A stretch of 64,000 nt of DNA from Coraliomargarita algicola (GTDB lineage Bacteria > Verrucomicrobiota > Verrucomicrobiia > Opitutales > Coraliomargaritaceae). Where the stretch lies: contig NZ_CP138858.1 in the NCBI RefSeq assembly GCF_033878955.1, forward strand, positions 434,001 to 498,000. The letters are read 5' to 3'. Made by a program: the position numbers and the translations under genes. The notes under the pieces were generated by a model. That model did no database searches and was not told the DNA's origin. It saw nothing but the letters and a program-made list of their open reading frames with translations. Below, in pieces: positions 1 through 9,097 of the stretch (positions are counted from its first letter, which is position 1; every line of letters begins with the position of its first letter).

Positions 1-96
1 GTGGCCAATGCCGTGCCCAACCCCAAGCTGACCACCCCCGGCGACATCGCCTACATCGAACACCTGCTCGCCTCGCACTCAATTCCCAACACCTAA
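1..96 (+). CDS. C-terminal end of a HAD-like hydrolase (partial)
   Basis: The first 31 codons of the window are open in frame 1 and end at a TAA. The peptide contains the stretch VANAVPNPKLTTPGDIAYIE. This resembles the C-terminus of HAD-IIB phosphatases, where an 'ANA.p..K..AD.v' segment follows the last catalytic aspartates. Too little is present to name the substrate. The start lies outside the window. About 24 bp separate it from the next gene, and that spacer carries a short direct repeat (CTAACTC-type). Confidence 0.5.
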   Translation: MANAVPNPKLTTPGDIAYIEHLLASHSIPNT

Positions 97-120
97 TTTC
101 TAACTCCTAACTCCTAAAAA

Positions 121-2016
121 GTGCTCCTCTCATACCGCAATCTTACCGTTTCCTTTGGTGGCCCCAAGCTACTTGATAACGCAGGCCTCACGATCGACAA
201 GCGCGAGCGCATCTGCTTGCTCGGGCGCAATGGCGAGGGCAAATCGACCCTGCTGCGCATCCTCAATTCGGAAATCGAGCAAGATCAGGGCGAAATCGAA
301 GCCATCCCGGGCCTTCGCATTGGAAAGCTAGACCAGGAAGTGCCGGCCGCACTGGAGGGCACCGTTTTTGAAATTGTGGCACAAGGCCTCGGCGAGGCGG
401 CTCAAACTATTGCGAAATATCACCATTTGCTACACGAAATTGGGGAGCACCCAGACGATGAAAGCATCGGCGAGCAACTGGATGAAGTGCAACACCAATT
501 GGACCAAACCGATGGTTGGGCCATCGAGCACAAGGTGGAGAACATCCTGCAACGCGTCGAACTCGACGGTGATCAGGAGTTTTCTTCGCTTTCAGGCGGC
601 AACAAGCGTCGCGCCCTACTCGCACGTGCATTGATCAAGCAACCGCACATCCTATTACTGGATGAGCCGACCAATCACCTCGATATCCCCGGCATCCGCT
701 GGCTGGAAGAATTCCTACGCAAGGCCGACATCGCCCTGCTATTCGTCTCACACGACCGTGCTTTTATTCAACGTGTGGCCAATAAAATCTTAGACCTCGA
801 TCGCGGACAACTTACACGTTGGGAATGCGATTATAATACTTACCTGTCGCGCAAAGCGGAGCTTCTCGCTGGAGAGGCCAAACAACAAGCCGTCTTCGAC
901 AAGAAACTAGCCGAAGAAGAAGTGTGGATTCGCAAAGGTATTCAAGCCCGCCGCACTCGTAATGAGGGCCGCGTTCGATCTCTTAAAAAAATGCGCGAAG
1001 AACGTGCCGAGCGTAGAAACATCCAAGGTAAAACCAAATTGGACCTGAGTGATGCTCAATTGTCAGGGCGCAAGGTGATCACCGTCGACGACATCAATTA
1101 CAAATGGGGGCAAACGCCGCTGATCGAAAATTTCTCGACCACAATCTGGCGGGGCGACAAAATCGGTATCGTCGGTCTCAACGGCTCAGGGAAAACGACT
1201 CTTCTCAACCTGTTGCTAAAGAAGCTGGAGCCCAATAGTGGCTCCATCACGCATGGCACAAAACTGGAAGTCGCATACTTCGACCAGCACCGCGATCAAC
1301 TCGATGATAAGCTAAGCGTTGCTGAAAACGTCCACCCGGCGGGGGAAATGGTCAATATCAACGGTAAACCACGGCACATCCTGTCGTATCTGCAGGACTT
1401 TCTATTTACCCCCCAGACGTCACGATCGCCTATCACCAAATTATCCGGTGGTGAACGTGCTCGTCTCTTACTGGCAAAACTCTTTATTCAGCCAGCCAAT
1501 GTGTTGGTGCTCGACGAGCCGACCAATGACCTCGACATCGAAACAGTCGAGTTATTGGAAGAGCGCCTGCTCGAATACAACGGCACCCTCCTGCTCGTCA
1601 GTCACGACCGTAGTTTCCTTGATAATGTGGTCACCAGTACCATTGCCCTGGAAGGCAACGGCTTGATCGAAGAATACGTCGGAGGTTGCGAGGAATGGCT
1701 CAAAAAGCAGGAAAGTAACAAAGCCTCCGCGAAAAAGCAGAAGCCCGCGACCACGACCGCGACGGTTAACGAAGCGCCTCCTGCAACAGCCGCGCCGATC
1801 CAAAGAAAACTGAGCAATAAAGAACGCGAAGCACTCAAAAAACTGCCTGGGAAAATTGAAAAGCTTGAAGCCGAGCACGCGGCCCTGGCCGAACTCATGG
1901 CCACGCCCGAATACTATCAAGATCCTGCGAGCCAACTCGCCGAAGATGCAAAGCGTCTCGAAAAGCTGGAGTCCGACATTTTGCAGGCCTACGAAGCGCT
2001 CGAAGCCTTAAGCTGA
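121..2016 (+). CDS. uup: ABC-F family ATPase, Uup-like
   Basis: This 631-residue soluble protein has two ABC ATPase domains in tandem and no membrane segments, the hallmark of ABC-F proteins, which act on ribosomes or branched DNA intermediates rather than in transport. Walker A of domain 1 is GRNGEGKS (residues 35-42), with LSGGNKRR as signature and ILLLDEPTNHLD as Walker B. Domain 2 has GLNGSGKTT, LSGGERAR and VLVLDEPTNDLD. An Ala/Lys-rich linker near residues 545-580 leads to a C-terminal Lys/Glu/Leu-rich coiled coil. That tail is typical of Uup and argues against EttA. The start is GTG with no obvious Shine-Dalgarno sequence. Confidence 0.9.
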   Translation: MLLSYRNLTVSFGGPKLLDNAGLTIDKRERICLLGRNGEGKSTLLRILNSEIEQDQGEIEAIPGLRIGKLDQEVPAALEGTVFEIVAQGLGEAAQTIAKYHHLLHEIGEHPDDESIGEQLDEVQHQLDQTDGWAIEHKVENILQRVELDGDQEFSSLSGGNKRRALLARALIKQPHILLLDEPTNHLDIPGIRWLEEFLRKADIALLFVSHDRAFIQRVANKILDLDRGQLTRWECDYNTYLSRKAELLAGEAKQQAVFDKKLAEEEVWIRKGIQARRTRNEGRVRSLKKMREERAERRNIQGKTKLDLSDAQLSGRKVITVDDINYKWGQTPLIENFSTTIWRGDKIGIVGLNGSGKTTLLNLLLKKLEPNSGSITHGTKLEVAYFDQHRDQLDDKLSVAENVHPAGEMVNINGKPRHILSYLQDFLFTPQTSRSPITKLSGGERARLLLAKLFIQPANVLVLDEPTNDLDIETVELLEERLLEYNGTLLLVSHDRSFLDNVVTSTIALEGNGLIEEYVGGCEEWLKKQESNKASAKKQKPATTTATVNEAPPATAAPIQRKLSNKEREALKKLPGKIEKLEAEHAALAELMATPEYYQDPASQLAEDAKRLEKLESDILQAYEALEALS

Positions 2017-2046
2017 ATATACAAAGATGCCTCAGTCCGGGGTAGC

Positions 2047-2472
2047 TCAGTCCGCTGCCAGTGAATTGAAGAATTCAGTGTAGCGCTCTATATCGAAATC
2101 CTTAGTCTGAAAACCGTTAGCCCCCACTTGAAGTGACTTTTCCAGATCCTGCTCACTATCGGAATTCGTCAACATGACAATGATCGGGATCTCTGTAAAA
2201 TCGGATACCTTACGTAATTCACTGATTGTCTCAAAGCCATTCATCGACGGCATATTGATATCCATCAGAACCATTGCTGGCACCGGAGAGGTCCCCATCT
2301 GGGCGGCCTCCATATACTCCAGAAATGCCGCACCACTGGGAAAGGTGACTAAGGGGTTCTTTAGCTTAGATCGAGCATATACACGCTTGGTTATCGTTAG
2401 ATCAATGACACTGTCATCGACGACCACAACAGGGTCGACATCATTTAGGCACTTACTGTTAATTATTTGCAT
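2047..2472 (-). CDS. stand-alone response regulator receiver protein
   Basis: This 141-residue protein is a single receiver domain without an output domain. The acidic pair D19-D20, the phosphoacceptor D71 in LMDINMPSMNG, and the conserved lysine in QTKDFD (about residue 124) are all present. It overlaps the 3' end of the upstream histidine kinase by 10 bp on the same strand, so the two are almost certainly translationally coupled partners. Rcp1/CheY-like single-domain regulators beside phytochrome-type or Cache kinases usually pass phosphate on or modulate a target by binding. The target is not visible here. Confidence 0.9.
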   Translation of the reverse strand: MQIINSKCLNDVDPVVVVDDSVIDLTITKRVYARSKLKNPLVTFPSGAAFLEYMEAAQMGTSPVPAMVLMDINMPSMNGFETISELRKVSDFTEIPIIVMLTNSDSEQDLEKSLQVGANGFQTKDFDIERYTEFFNSLAAD

Positions 2473-4367
2473 TCTATCACTGGCTCTAATAAGTAAAATT
2501 TAATATGGAAGTCGCTTTCTGAGGATTCAATCCAAATTCTACCAGAGTGGAAATTTACGATCCGCTTGCAAATCGCCAGACCGATTCCGTGGCCCGAAGC
2601 CTGGTGATCTACTTGGCTGAAAATATCGAATGCCTTCGCAGCATCGATCGCATCGATCATCGAGCCCGAATTACGCACGCCTAACACGATATTGCCCGCC
2701 GCATCGTCCTCGCAGGTGAAGTGTAGCTTAAACTGCTCGGCCTTCACATGCTTCAATGCGTTTTCGATTAGATTACGATACAGAACGCGAGCCAAACTCT
2801 TGTAGATACTTAACTGTGGATGCGGATCAATGCGCAGCTCGATTCCGCGCTCTGTCAAAGGAACTTTAAACTCATCCAAGACCGCTTCTAACACCTCCTC
2901 GACCAAGCATTCTTCACGAATTAAGGATGTATCATGGGTGATATCTGCAAACTCACGAAAATCAGCAAGCTGCCCCAGAGCGCTCTCACATTCCCGATGC
3001 AATTGCCTTAAAATGTCTTCGGCCTCCTCCGTCGCCCCGTCTCCATATTCCGCTTGATACAGACTCGCCAAGCCGGCAATTCGCTGAATCGGCTCGCGTA
3101 AATCATGCGAGGCCACGCGCGCAAAATGCTCTAAGTCACGGTTCATTTCAAAAAGACGATGATTCGCTTGCTGCAAATGACCACGATGCTTCTCGATGGA
3201 AAGCTTCATTTCCAGGAAAGTATTAGCCAATACGCCTATTTCATCATTACGATCCGTCGGCAGAGATAAATCGCTCGCCTCATTTAAAGACAAACTTCGA
3301 GTCGCCGCGGTAATTCGCTCTAGCGGCTTGGTAATCCATGAAGAAAAACGAACTGCCATCAGCGTAGCAAATAGTGTCAGTGCACACATGGCGATCATAA
3401 TAGCTGAGTTCGTAAATAGCGAAGAGCGACCAATATCATCATAGGCCCCCACCACTCCAAATGCTAACTCTCTCGGAGGATCGAACACCTGAAATTTGGT
3501 AAAATGCACCAGACGACTGGAAACACCGATTCGCGGAGCAGTTTGAAAGGTGGCCGAATCTGTATCTGCCTCATGATATCCCTGCAATTCCGGGAATACA
3601 TGCTCGCCTTTCATCTCCACACCGAGATCAAAACCGAATGTGTAACTCGCATCCGGATGAAAAAGGAAATATCCATCCTCATTTAATAGATAATACTCAT
3701 AACGACTACGATCCAGACCGCCACGCAATACTTGTTCGATAAATGGCCTGAAGTCCAAATTAATGATCACGATGCCATAAAACACATCTGCAAAATCATA
3801 TATCGGCATCGCGACTCTTAATACCGGGCGGCTGGGATACTCCACCACCCCGTTTTCACGGTTTAAATTTATTTTTGAGTAATAAATCTCTCCTTTCTGT
3901 TTCTGCCTGGCCTCAACAAAATAATCACGGTTTGCCTTAGCTTGTAGATGCTGATCGAGCGCTCGAACGACCTTCCCGTCGCGACGATCAACACGCACAT
4001 ACTCCATCCCTAAATCGCGGTCTCGTATCAATCGAATCTGCGAGTAGCTGGGTTTGGCGTGTAACATCTGTTCGAAAATATCCCCTAAATCTTCACGTTC
4101 GATCGTCTCCGCCTCCGCATTATTCGCGTCTAAATTTGCCAAACGCTGTATTGCAGGCAAACTGGCGATGAAACGAATGTCGTGATTCAACTCTTCAAAC
4201 GCGAGCTGCAGGCGATCCACCTCCAATAAAGAGCGCTTTTTCAGAGTTTCTGCCTGAAAATCAGATATGGTCATGGAATTCCCCAAATAACCAATCAATG
4301 CGATGCTTAGAGAGGTAAAAATGATCAGTGAAAATATAAACCAGCGAAGCTTAGACGAGATGCGCAT
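2463..4367 (-). CDS. membrane sensor histidine kinase (dCache-HAMP-HisKA-HATPase)
   Basis: This 634-residue kinase has a transmembrane helix at about 9-30, a periplasmic double-Cache-like sensor (about 35-310), a second helix at about 320-340 and HAMP at about 341-395. A coiled coil then leads into HisKA, with the phosphoacceptor His421 in SHDLREP. The ATPase domain shows an N box (NLIENALKH, about 532-540) and a G box (SGHGIGLAICK, about 591-601). The HisKA motif resembles the light-regulated-kinase type that pairs with Rcp1-like receivers, and exactly such a receiver overlaps its 3' end. The Cache domain suggests a small-molecule ligand, which cannot be read from sequence. Confidence 0.88.
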   Translation of the reverse strand: MRISSKLRWFIFSLIIFTSLSIALIGYLGNSMTISDFQAETLKKRSLLEVDRLQLAFEELNHDIRFIASLPAIQRLANLDANNAEAETIEREDLGDIFEQMLHAKPSYSQIRLIRDRDLGMEYVRVDRRDGKVVRALDQHLQAKANRDYFVEARQKQKGEIYYSKINLNRENGVVEYPSRPVLRVAMPIYDFADVFYGIVIINLDFRPFIEQVLRGGLDRSRYEYYLLNEDGYFLFHPDASYTFGFDLGVEMKGEHVFPELQGYHEADTDSATFQTAPRIGVSSRLVHFTKFQVFDPPRELAFGVVGAYDDIGRSSLFTNSAIMIAMCALTLFATLMAVRFSSWITKPLERITAATRSLSLNEASDLSLPTDRNDEIGVLANTFLEMKLSIEKHRGHLQQANHRLFEMNRDLEHFARVASHDLREPIQRIAGLASLYQAEYGDGATEEAEDILRQLHRECESALGQLADFREFADITHDTSLIREECLVEEVLEAVLDEFKVPLTERGIELRIDPHPQLSIYKSLARVLYRNLIENALKHVKAEQFKLHFTCEDDAAGNIVLGVRNSGSMIDAIDAAKAFDIFSQVDHQASGHGIGLAICKRIVNFHSGRIWIESSESDFHIKFYLLEPVIECK

Positions 4368-4546
4368 ACGGGTAATAATGAAGACGGGGCTAAGGTAGAC
4401 CCCCCAATTTACGAAATGTAATTCTATCTATGCAAACATTAGTTTCAACTGGAATTGAAATTAATTGAAGATGCTTGCCAGCGAGCCGATCTGAGCTATC
4501 ATTTTAAGCAGAAATACCACCGTTATTACCCAACCCAAGGCACCCC

Positions 4547-5251
4547 ATGGAACAACACCCCAGTTACCAAGAATGTCGCGGTTACGTCGCCGCACACCTA
4601 CATCATAAGCCTGAAATGTCTGCCAAAGCGACAGAGCGACCTCCGGCAATTACGATCTCCCGTCAGGCCGGTGCACGTGGTCGCACCATCGGCATAAAGC
4701 TTCAAAATGAGCTACGGGCCATGGCCCCCAAAGCCCCCATTCCATGGACGCTTTTTGATGATAATCTCGTTCAAAAAGTCCTCGAGGACCATCAACTGCC
4801 CACTGATTTAGAAAAATTCATGCCAGATGATGCCATCAACGAAATCGAGAGTTCCATCAATGAGCTACTAGGGCGTCATCCTTCACTCTGGACGCTCTTC
4901 GAAAAAACAGTCAGCACCATCACTCGCTTAAGTCGTATGGGCCATTGCATTATTGTCGGACGGGGCGGCAATGAGATTACACGAGGCTTCCCCAACGTCA
5001 TTCGTGTGCGCTTAATCGGCTCAATGGAGCAACGCCTACGGCAAATGACACAGGGTCACGGCATGTCGAGCGCCGCTGCTCAAAAATACATTAAAGAAGA
5101 AGACGCCGCTCGGCGACGTTACATAAAACAGCATTTCGATGCCGACATCGATGCGCCCACCCGCTACGACCTCGTCATAAATACCGACCACCTCAGCGAC
5201 AACAGCATAGTCAAGATGCTTGCAGCCGCCATACGGCAACAGAGTCAATAA
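4547..5251 (+). CDS. cytidylate kinase-like family protein
   Basis: The 234-residue protein carries the N-terminal ITISRQAGARGRTIG segment of the cytidylate-kinase-like family (Pfam Cytidylate_kin2). These proteins have a P-loop NMP-kinase fold with a loop that differs from classical Cmk. Further family traits are the GHCIIVGRGG strand and the late R-rich lid (AARRRYIKQHFD) followed by YDLVINTD. Members are commonly annotated as cytidylate kinases, but many genomes also hold a true cmk, so the substrate is uncertain. ATG 4547 is used; an internal ATG at 4616 would remove 23 residues and still keep the domain. A 45-bp gap separates it from the next gene on the same strand. Confidence 0.72.
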   Translation: MEQHPSYQECRGYVAAHLHHKPEMSAKATERPPAITISRQAGARGRTIGIKLQNELRAMAPKAPIPWTLFDDNLVQKVLEDHQLPTDLEKFMPDDAINEIESSINELLGRHPSLWTLFEKTVSTITRLSRMGHCIIVGRGGNEITRGFPNVIRVRLIGSMEQRLRQMTQGHGMSSAAAQKYIKEEDAARRRYIKQHFDADIDAPTRYDLVINTDHLSDNSIVKMLAAAIRQQSQ

Positions 5252-5296
5252 AGCAGAGCACAAGATCACATTCTGCCTTTCATCCGCGCTCAATTC

Positions 5297-6658
5297 ATGC
5301 CAAAAACAGCGCGTATGACATCACACGCGCAGAACCTTGCTCCCAGCATCGCCATTATTGGTGGGGGTGCCGCTGGCTACTTCGCCGCCATCACCGCAGC
5401 CGAGGCCAATCCTTCGGCTCAAGTCACCATCTACGAAGCCAGTAAGCGCACCTTAAGTAAGGTCAAGATTTCTGGCGGTGGGCGCTGTAACGTCACCCAC
5501 AACTGCTTCGAGCCCAAAGAGCTCGCCACCCGTTATCCACGCGGCGCACGCGAACTGCGCGGCGCTTTCCATCGCTGGCAACCGCAAGATACCATTCAAT
5601 GGTTTGCCGAGCGTGGAGTGCCGCTCAAAGCCGAGCCCGACGGCCGCATGTTCCCCATCACCGATGACTCGCAAACCATCATCGACTGCTTTCACCAAGC
5701 CGCCCAAGCCGCGGGCGTCAAACTGCGCAAAGAATGCGCAGTCAAGTCACTCTCCACTCTCCACTTTTCAGCCTCCACTCACTCTTTCAGTTTACAGCTA
5801 AACAACGGAGAACAAATTGAAGTTGAAAGAGTGCTCATTGCGACCGGTTCCCTCAAAGCCTCCCCACTCACCCGCTCCCTAGAAAGCCTAGGGCACAGCA
5901 TCGCTCCCCTAGCCCCTTCACTCTTCGCCTTCAACCTCGCCGACAAGCGCACCCACGGCCTAGCCGGCCTCGCCGTGCAAAACGCCCGTGTCTCCTACGC
6001 CCCAAACGTCGGGTCTTCACTGGCTGCGTCCGGCATAGCTGTAAGCGACGCAGGGGTGAAGACCGCAGAGCCCAAGGGCAGCTCTCGCAATTCCAGGCCC
6101 CAAGCTCAAAACGGCCCCATCCTCATCACCCACCGCGGCCTCAGCGGCCCCGCCATCCTGCGCCTCTCCGCTTGGCAAGCCCGCGCCTTGCAAAAAGAGA
6201 ACTACCATTTCGAAATTGAAATCAATTGGCTGGGCGACATGACCGACCACCAAGTCCGCGAGCAATTCAAGCGTCTACGCAAAGGCAAGACGCAGGTGAA
6301 AACTAAAGTTTTCGAACAAATCCCCCGCCGCCTCTGGGAGCGCCTAGTCGAAATCGTCGGCATCAGCGAAGATCTTAAATGGGCCCAACTGCCCAAGGAC
6401 AAAGAGACCGCCCTAATCAACGAACTTGTCAACGGGCGCTATAAGGTTCAGGGTAAGACCACCAACAAAGACGAGTTTGTCACCTGCGGTGGGGTCAGTC
6501 TAAAAGAGATCAACTTTAAGACTATGGAAAGCAAGTTAGTGCCGGGCCTGCACTTCGCCGGCGAGTGCCTCGACATCGACGGGATCACCGGCGGCTTCAA
6601 CTTCCAAGCCGCCTGGACAGGTGGAAGGATCGCAGGCTTAGCGATGGCTAACTCCTAA
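5297..6658 (+). CDS. BaiN/HI0933-like NAD(P)/FAD-dependent oxidoreductase
   Basis: This 453-residue flavoprotein starts with a Rossmann dinucleotide motif (IAIIGGGAAGYFAA), then KISGGGRCNVTH, ILITHRGLSGPAIL in the middle and a C-terminal FAD-binding GECLDIDGITGGFNFQ. These are the signature blocks of the HI0933/YhiN/BaiN family. The physiological substrate of most members is unknown; BaiN acts on bile acid intermediates in clostridia. Between VSYAPN and GPILITH sits a low-complexity insert of about 30 residues, rich in Ser/Ala. It is encoded by an imperfect inverted repeat (6013-6063) and looks like an in-frame repeat insertion. The gene converges on the sulfatase remnant. Confidence 0.85.
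   Translation: MPKTARMTSHAQNLAPSIAIIGGGAAGYFAAITAAEANPSAQVTIYEASKRTLSKVKISGGGRCNVTHNCFEPKELATRYPRGARELRGAFHRWQPQDTIQWFAERGVPLKAEPDGRMFPITDDSQTIIDCFHQAAQAAGVKLRKECAVKSLSTLHFSASTHSFSLQLNNGEQIEVERVLIATGSLKASPLTRSLESLGHSIAPLAPSLFAFNLADKRTHGLAGLAVQNARVSYAPNVGSSLAASGIAVSDAGVKTAEPKGSSRNSRPQAQNGPILITHRGLSGPAILRLSAWQARALQKENYHFEIEINWLGDMTDHQVREQFKRLRKGKTQVKTKVFEQIPRRLWERLVEIVGISEDLKWAQLPKDKETALINELVNGRYKVQGKTTNKDEFVTCGGVSLKEINFKTMESKLVPGLHFAGECLDIDGITGGFNFQAAWTGGRIAGLAMANS
6013..6063. repeat. REP-like imperfect inverted repeat inside a coding gene
   Basis: GTCTTCAC at 6013-6020 pairs with GTGAAGAC at 6056-6063, and the inner arms TGCGTC (6025-6030) and GACGCA (6047-6052) also pair. The result is a hairpin of about 51 nt. 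It lies exactly where the flavoprotein has a low-complexity insert relative to its family, so it is probably an inserted palindromic element that kept the frame. Confidence 0.55.
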
Positions 6659-6676
6659 ATTTTCCTGATTCGCTTC

Positions 6677-7379
6677 TCAACGGGTAATCCGCCCTTTCCA
6701 CAGTTGGATGTTGTTCACATCATTCGCCTGATACGCCCCTTCAGTGCTACGGCCGCGTGCGATGTCGGATTCGAGTTGTGCCATCAATTGCTGAACGACT
6801 TCCGGATGTGATTGATAAAGATTGGTTCGCTCGCCGGGATCCGCTTCCATATCATACAGCTGCCCCTTAGGAGCCACTGCGCTGACTTGCTTCTCGGTCG
6901 GACTCGTCCAGCCACCGGAACCAGCGGCAAGCAGTAACTTCCACTTACCTTGACGATACGCAAAGTGGCCACTGATGGAGTGATGCACGATGCCTTGACG
7001 TGTCGAAACAATCGGCTCATCCGAAAACGCAGGCAAAAAGCTGACACTATCCTCCCCCGCAGTCGCCGGTAGCTCAGCTCCGACGATGTCCGCACAGGTT
7101 GCCATAAAGTCAGTCAAACAAATCGTTTGATCGCTCTGACTGCCGGCTTTGATCACAGCAGGCCAACGAACGATGAAAGGCACACGATGACCGCCGTCCC
7201 AAAGATCAGCTTTGGATCCACGAAACCGCGCGCTCGGGATTGAGAATCTGCACGTCGTCGTAGCCCATATCATCGTCAAAGATGAAGACGATGTTCGGCG
7301 CTTTGGCCACGGCATCAGTAAAGCCAAGCGTCAGTGCTAGCAGGACAATGCGGCCCAGATTTTGTAAGGAGGTAGTCAT
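6677..7379 (-). pseudogene. sulfatase remnant with internal deletion
   Basis: An ATG at 7379 opens a frame encoding a signal peptide and the canonical sulfatase N-terminus (APNIVFIFDDDMGYDDVQ). It then runs out of frame at a stop at 7206. From about 7215 downward a second frame encodes the C-terminal half of a sulfatase (RGSKADLWDGGHRVPFIVRW, then LYDMEADPGERTNLY) and ends at 6677. Everything between the first metal-binding loop and the distal WDGG loop is missing, including the C-x-P/A-x-R cysteine that becomes formylglycine. The two pieces are also in different frames. No active sulfatase can be made. The neighbouring sulfatase at 7405-8898 is intact and ends 25 bp upstream. Confidence 0.85.
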
Positions 7380-7404
7380 TCGCGGTGTTGCAGGAATGCC
7401 GCAG

Positions 7405-8898
7405 CTATTTTTTCCGCCTTTGCTTTTTCGGCTTCTGGCTGGCGGCATCCTTAGCGCTGAGCGAAAGTTCGGGATCATACAGCACCCCATAACGTTCATA
7501 ATCGTTATATGGAACCGCATCTGATTGCCACATGGCCACTCGATCCGCGTATGCCTTCTGCATTTTCTTAAACACTTGCGCATACTCAGGGTTTTTAGCC
7601 AAATTGACTTTTTCGGACGGGTCTTTTTCGAGATCAAAAAACTCCTCAAATGGTTCCATGCCATCGCCTCCCTGCCACCAGTAATTGTATTTGTAGCGTG
7701 GCGTGACCACGCTCAGGCTAGCCGACCCCCATGTGTTCACTAATGTGATTTGTTCATGCCCACCTTGGTCAGGATTCTCGAGTATCGGCAACAAGCTCTG
7801 TCCGTCCATATTATCTGGAATCGGTAATCCCGCTAGTGATAAAATCGTTGGAGCAAAATCTATATTGCAGGTTAACTGACGCGTGCGTCGCTGTCGGGGC
7901 AAGGCGGTACTGCGTGGGTCGTAGATCATAAGAGGCACGCGAGAGGATTCCTCCAGTGGTAATACCTTTGAACCATAGCCATGCGAGCCACAAAGAAAGC
8001 CGTTATCACTGGTATAAATAATAACCGTATTGTCGGCCACTCCTTGCCTTTCCAACTCTTCACGAATCATCCCTAAGGCCACATCAATGGCATACACCTG
8101 CTGGTGGTAGATTTGCATGACACCGCCATAGTCACTATCATAATCCCATTCTGAAAAACGCGCCCATTGACGATCTAGTTTACTCTGAGGCGCAAGATGA
8201 TCCGAAAATTCGCGTCCAAAATTATCAGGCTTAGTAAAAGACTTCCCAGCATAGATGGCATCAAACCGTGGATCTGGAGTCGCTGGCTTATGCGGCGCTT
8301 TAAAGCTGATCGACAAGCAGAACGGTTTCCCCAACTTCACCGACTCTTTGATGACATCCTGCCCAAACGCACCGTAAGAGAGCGTGGAATGTGGGTAATC
8401 GGCTGCATACTTTGCCATCGTTTCGTTCAGTGCTGTCTCATAATGAGTCTGCCCTGGCGACCCACCCCAAAAATCAAAATCCTCTGCGCAGAGCCCTTTG
8501 CCCTCTACTTCGAACCCGAATTTACCCGCAAATGCAGTGAGGTAGCCAGCCCCACGTAACAGGACTGGATAAGACTTTTCCCAGACTTCAGCTTGCATGT
8601 TACCATGGTAAAAGTTGGTGCCCGTTTTGTATTCATACATTCCGGTAAAAATGGTAGCACGACTCGCCATACAAATGGCAGTGCTAACGTAGTGTTTGTC
8701 GAAGATTAGGCCCTCGGCTCCGAGTCGATCCATCTGCGGCGTCTGCACATCGCTATTCCCATAGCATCCGACCGAATAGGTGCTCTGATCATCCGAGAGT
8801 AAGAAGACGATATTGGGCTGTTTCGATTGAGCACTCAGCAACAAAGAAGTCCCCAGCAGCAAGGCATTTACAGTCAGTGTCTTAAAAATTATATTCAT
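7405..8898 (-). CDS. secreted formylglycine-dependent sulfatase (family S1)
   Basis: This 497-residue protein has an N-terminal signal peptide ending near LLSAQS. The metal-binding N-terminal motif PNIVFLLSDDQ follows, then the maturation motif CMASR at residue 76 (C-x-A-x-R type) with TIFTGM after it. IIYTSDNGFL supplies the distal Asp-Asn metal ligands. The enzyme hydrolyses a sulfate ester after conversion of Cys76 to formylglycine by a maturase that is not in this window. A TTG at 8916 would extend the frame. ATG 8898 is preferred because AAGGTAG lies just upstream of it. The substrate is inferred to be a sulfated polysaccharide from the wider locus. A candidate operator palindrome lies at 8995-9010, and the C-terminus is Lys/Arg-rich. 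Confidence 0.88.
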   Translation of the reverse strand: MNIIFKTLTVNALLLGTSLLLSAQSKQPNIVFLLSDDQSTYSVGCYGNSDVQTPQMDRLGAEGLIFDKHYVSTAICMASRATIFTGMYEYKTGTNFYHGNMQAEVWEKSYPVLLRGAGYLTAFAGKFGFEVEGKGLCAEDFDFWGGSPGQTHYETALNETMAKYAADYPHSTLSYGAFGQDVIKESVKLGKPFCLSISFKAPHKPATPDPRFDAIYAGKSFTKPDNFGREFSDHLAPQSKLDRQWARFSEWDYDSDYGGVMQIYHQQVYAIDVALGMIREELERQGVADNTVIIYTSDNGFLCGSHGYGSKVLPLEESSRVPLMIYDPRSTALPRQRRTRQLTCNIDFAPTILSLAGLPIPDNMDGQSLLPILENPDQGGHEQITLVNTWGSASLSVVTPRYKYNYWWQGGDGMEPFEEFFDLEKDPSEKVNLAKNPEYAQVFKKMQKAYADRVAMWQSDAVPYNDYERYGVLYDPELSLSAKDAASQKPKKQRRKK

Positions 8899-8994
8899 CT
8901 CTACCTTGTCATTCAAAATGGCTATAATCAGGCAAACAAATGAAACTGATCAATGCACTTAGACAAGTATACAGAACTGCGTATCAAATAAACA

Positions 8995-9010
8995 TTACGC
9001 ATTCACATAA
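8995..9010. promoter_or_regulatory. candidate operator palindrome upstream of a sulfatase
   Basis: TTACGCATTCACATAA matches 14 of 16 positions of the pattern TTAYGYGTACRCRTAA built from two sites upstream of the PEP-CTERM pair (11807 and 12786). It lies 97 bp upstream of the sulfatase start on the minus strand, a plausible promoter position. The binding protein is unknown. Confidence 0.35.
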
Positions 9011-9057
9011 TTATTGCGACCCAGCAACTGAAGGTCTAACTGGAGACTCGAATTATC

Positions 9058-9071
9058 GTAGTCGCGACTAC
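9058..9071. other. perfect 14-bp palindrome
   Basis: GTAGTCGCGACTAC is a perfect palindrome 27 bp beyond the stop of the response regulator gene and about 160 bp upstream of the sulfatase start. It lacks a T-tract in either direction, so it is not a classical terminator. It could be an operator. Confidence 0.35.
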
Positions 9072-9097
9072 CGCGGCACTACATTCGGCAATCACAA

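Noticed and set aside
407..631. long open frames within uup, RND pump, fucI and other real genes
   Set aside because: They are shadows of the true reading frames in GC-rich coding DNA and encode no domain.
4455..4697. 80-residue open frame before the cytidylate-kinase-like gene
   Set aside because: It overlaps the real gene in another frame and has no motif or composition of a protein-coding gene.
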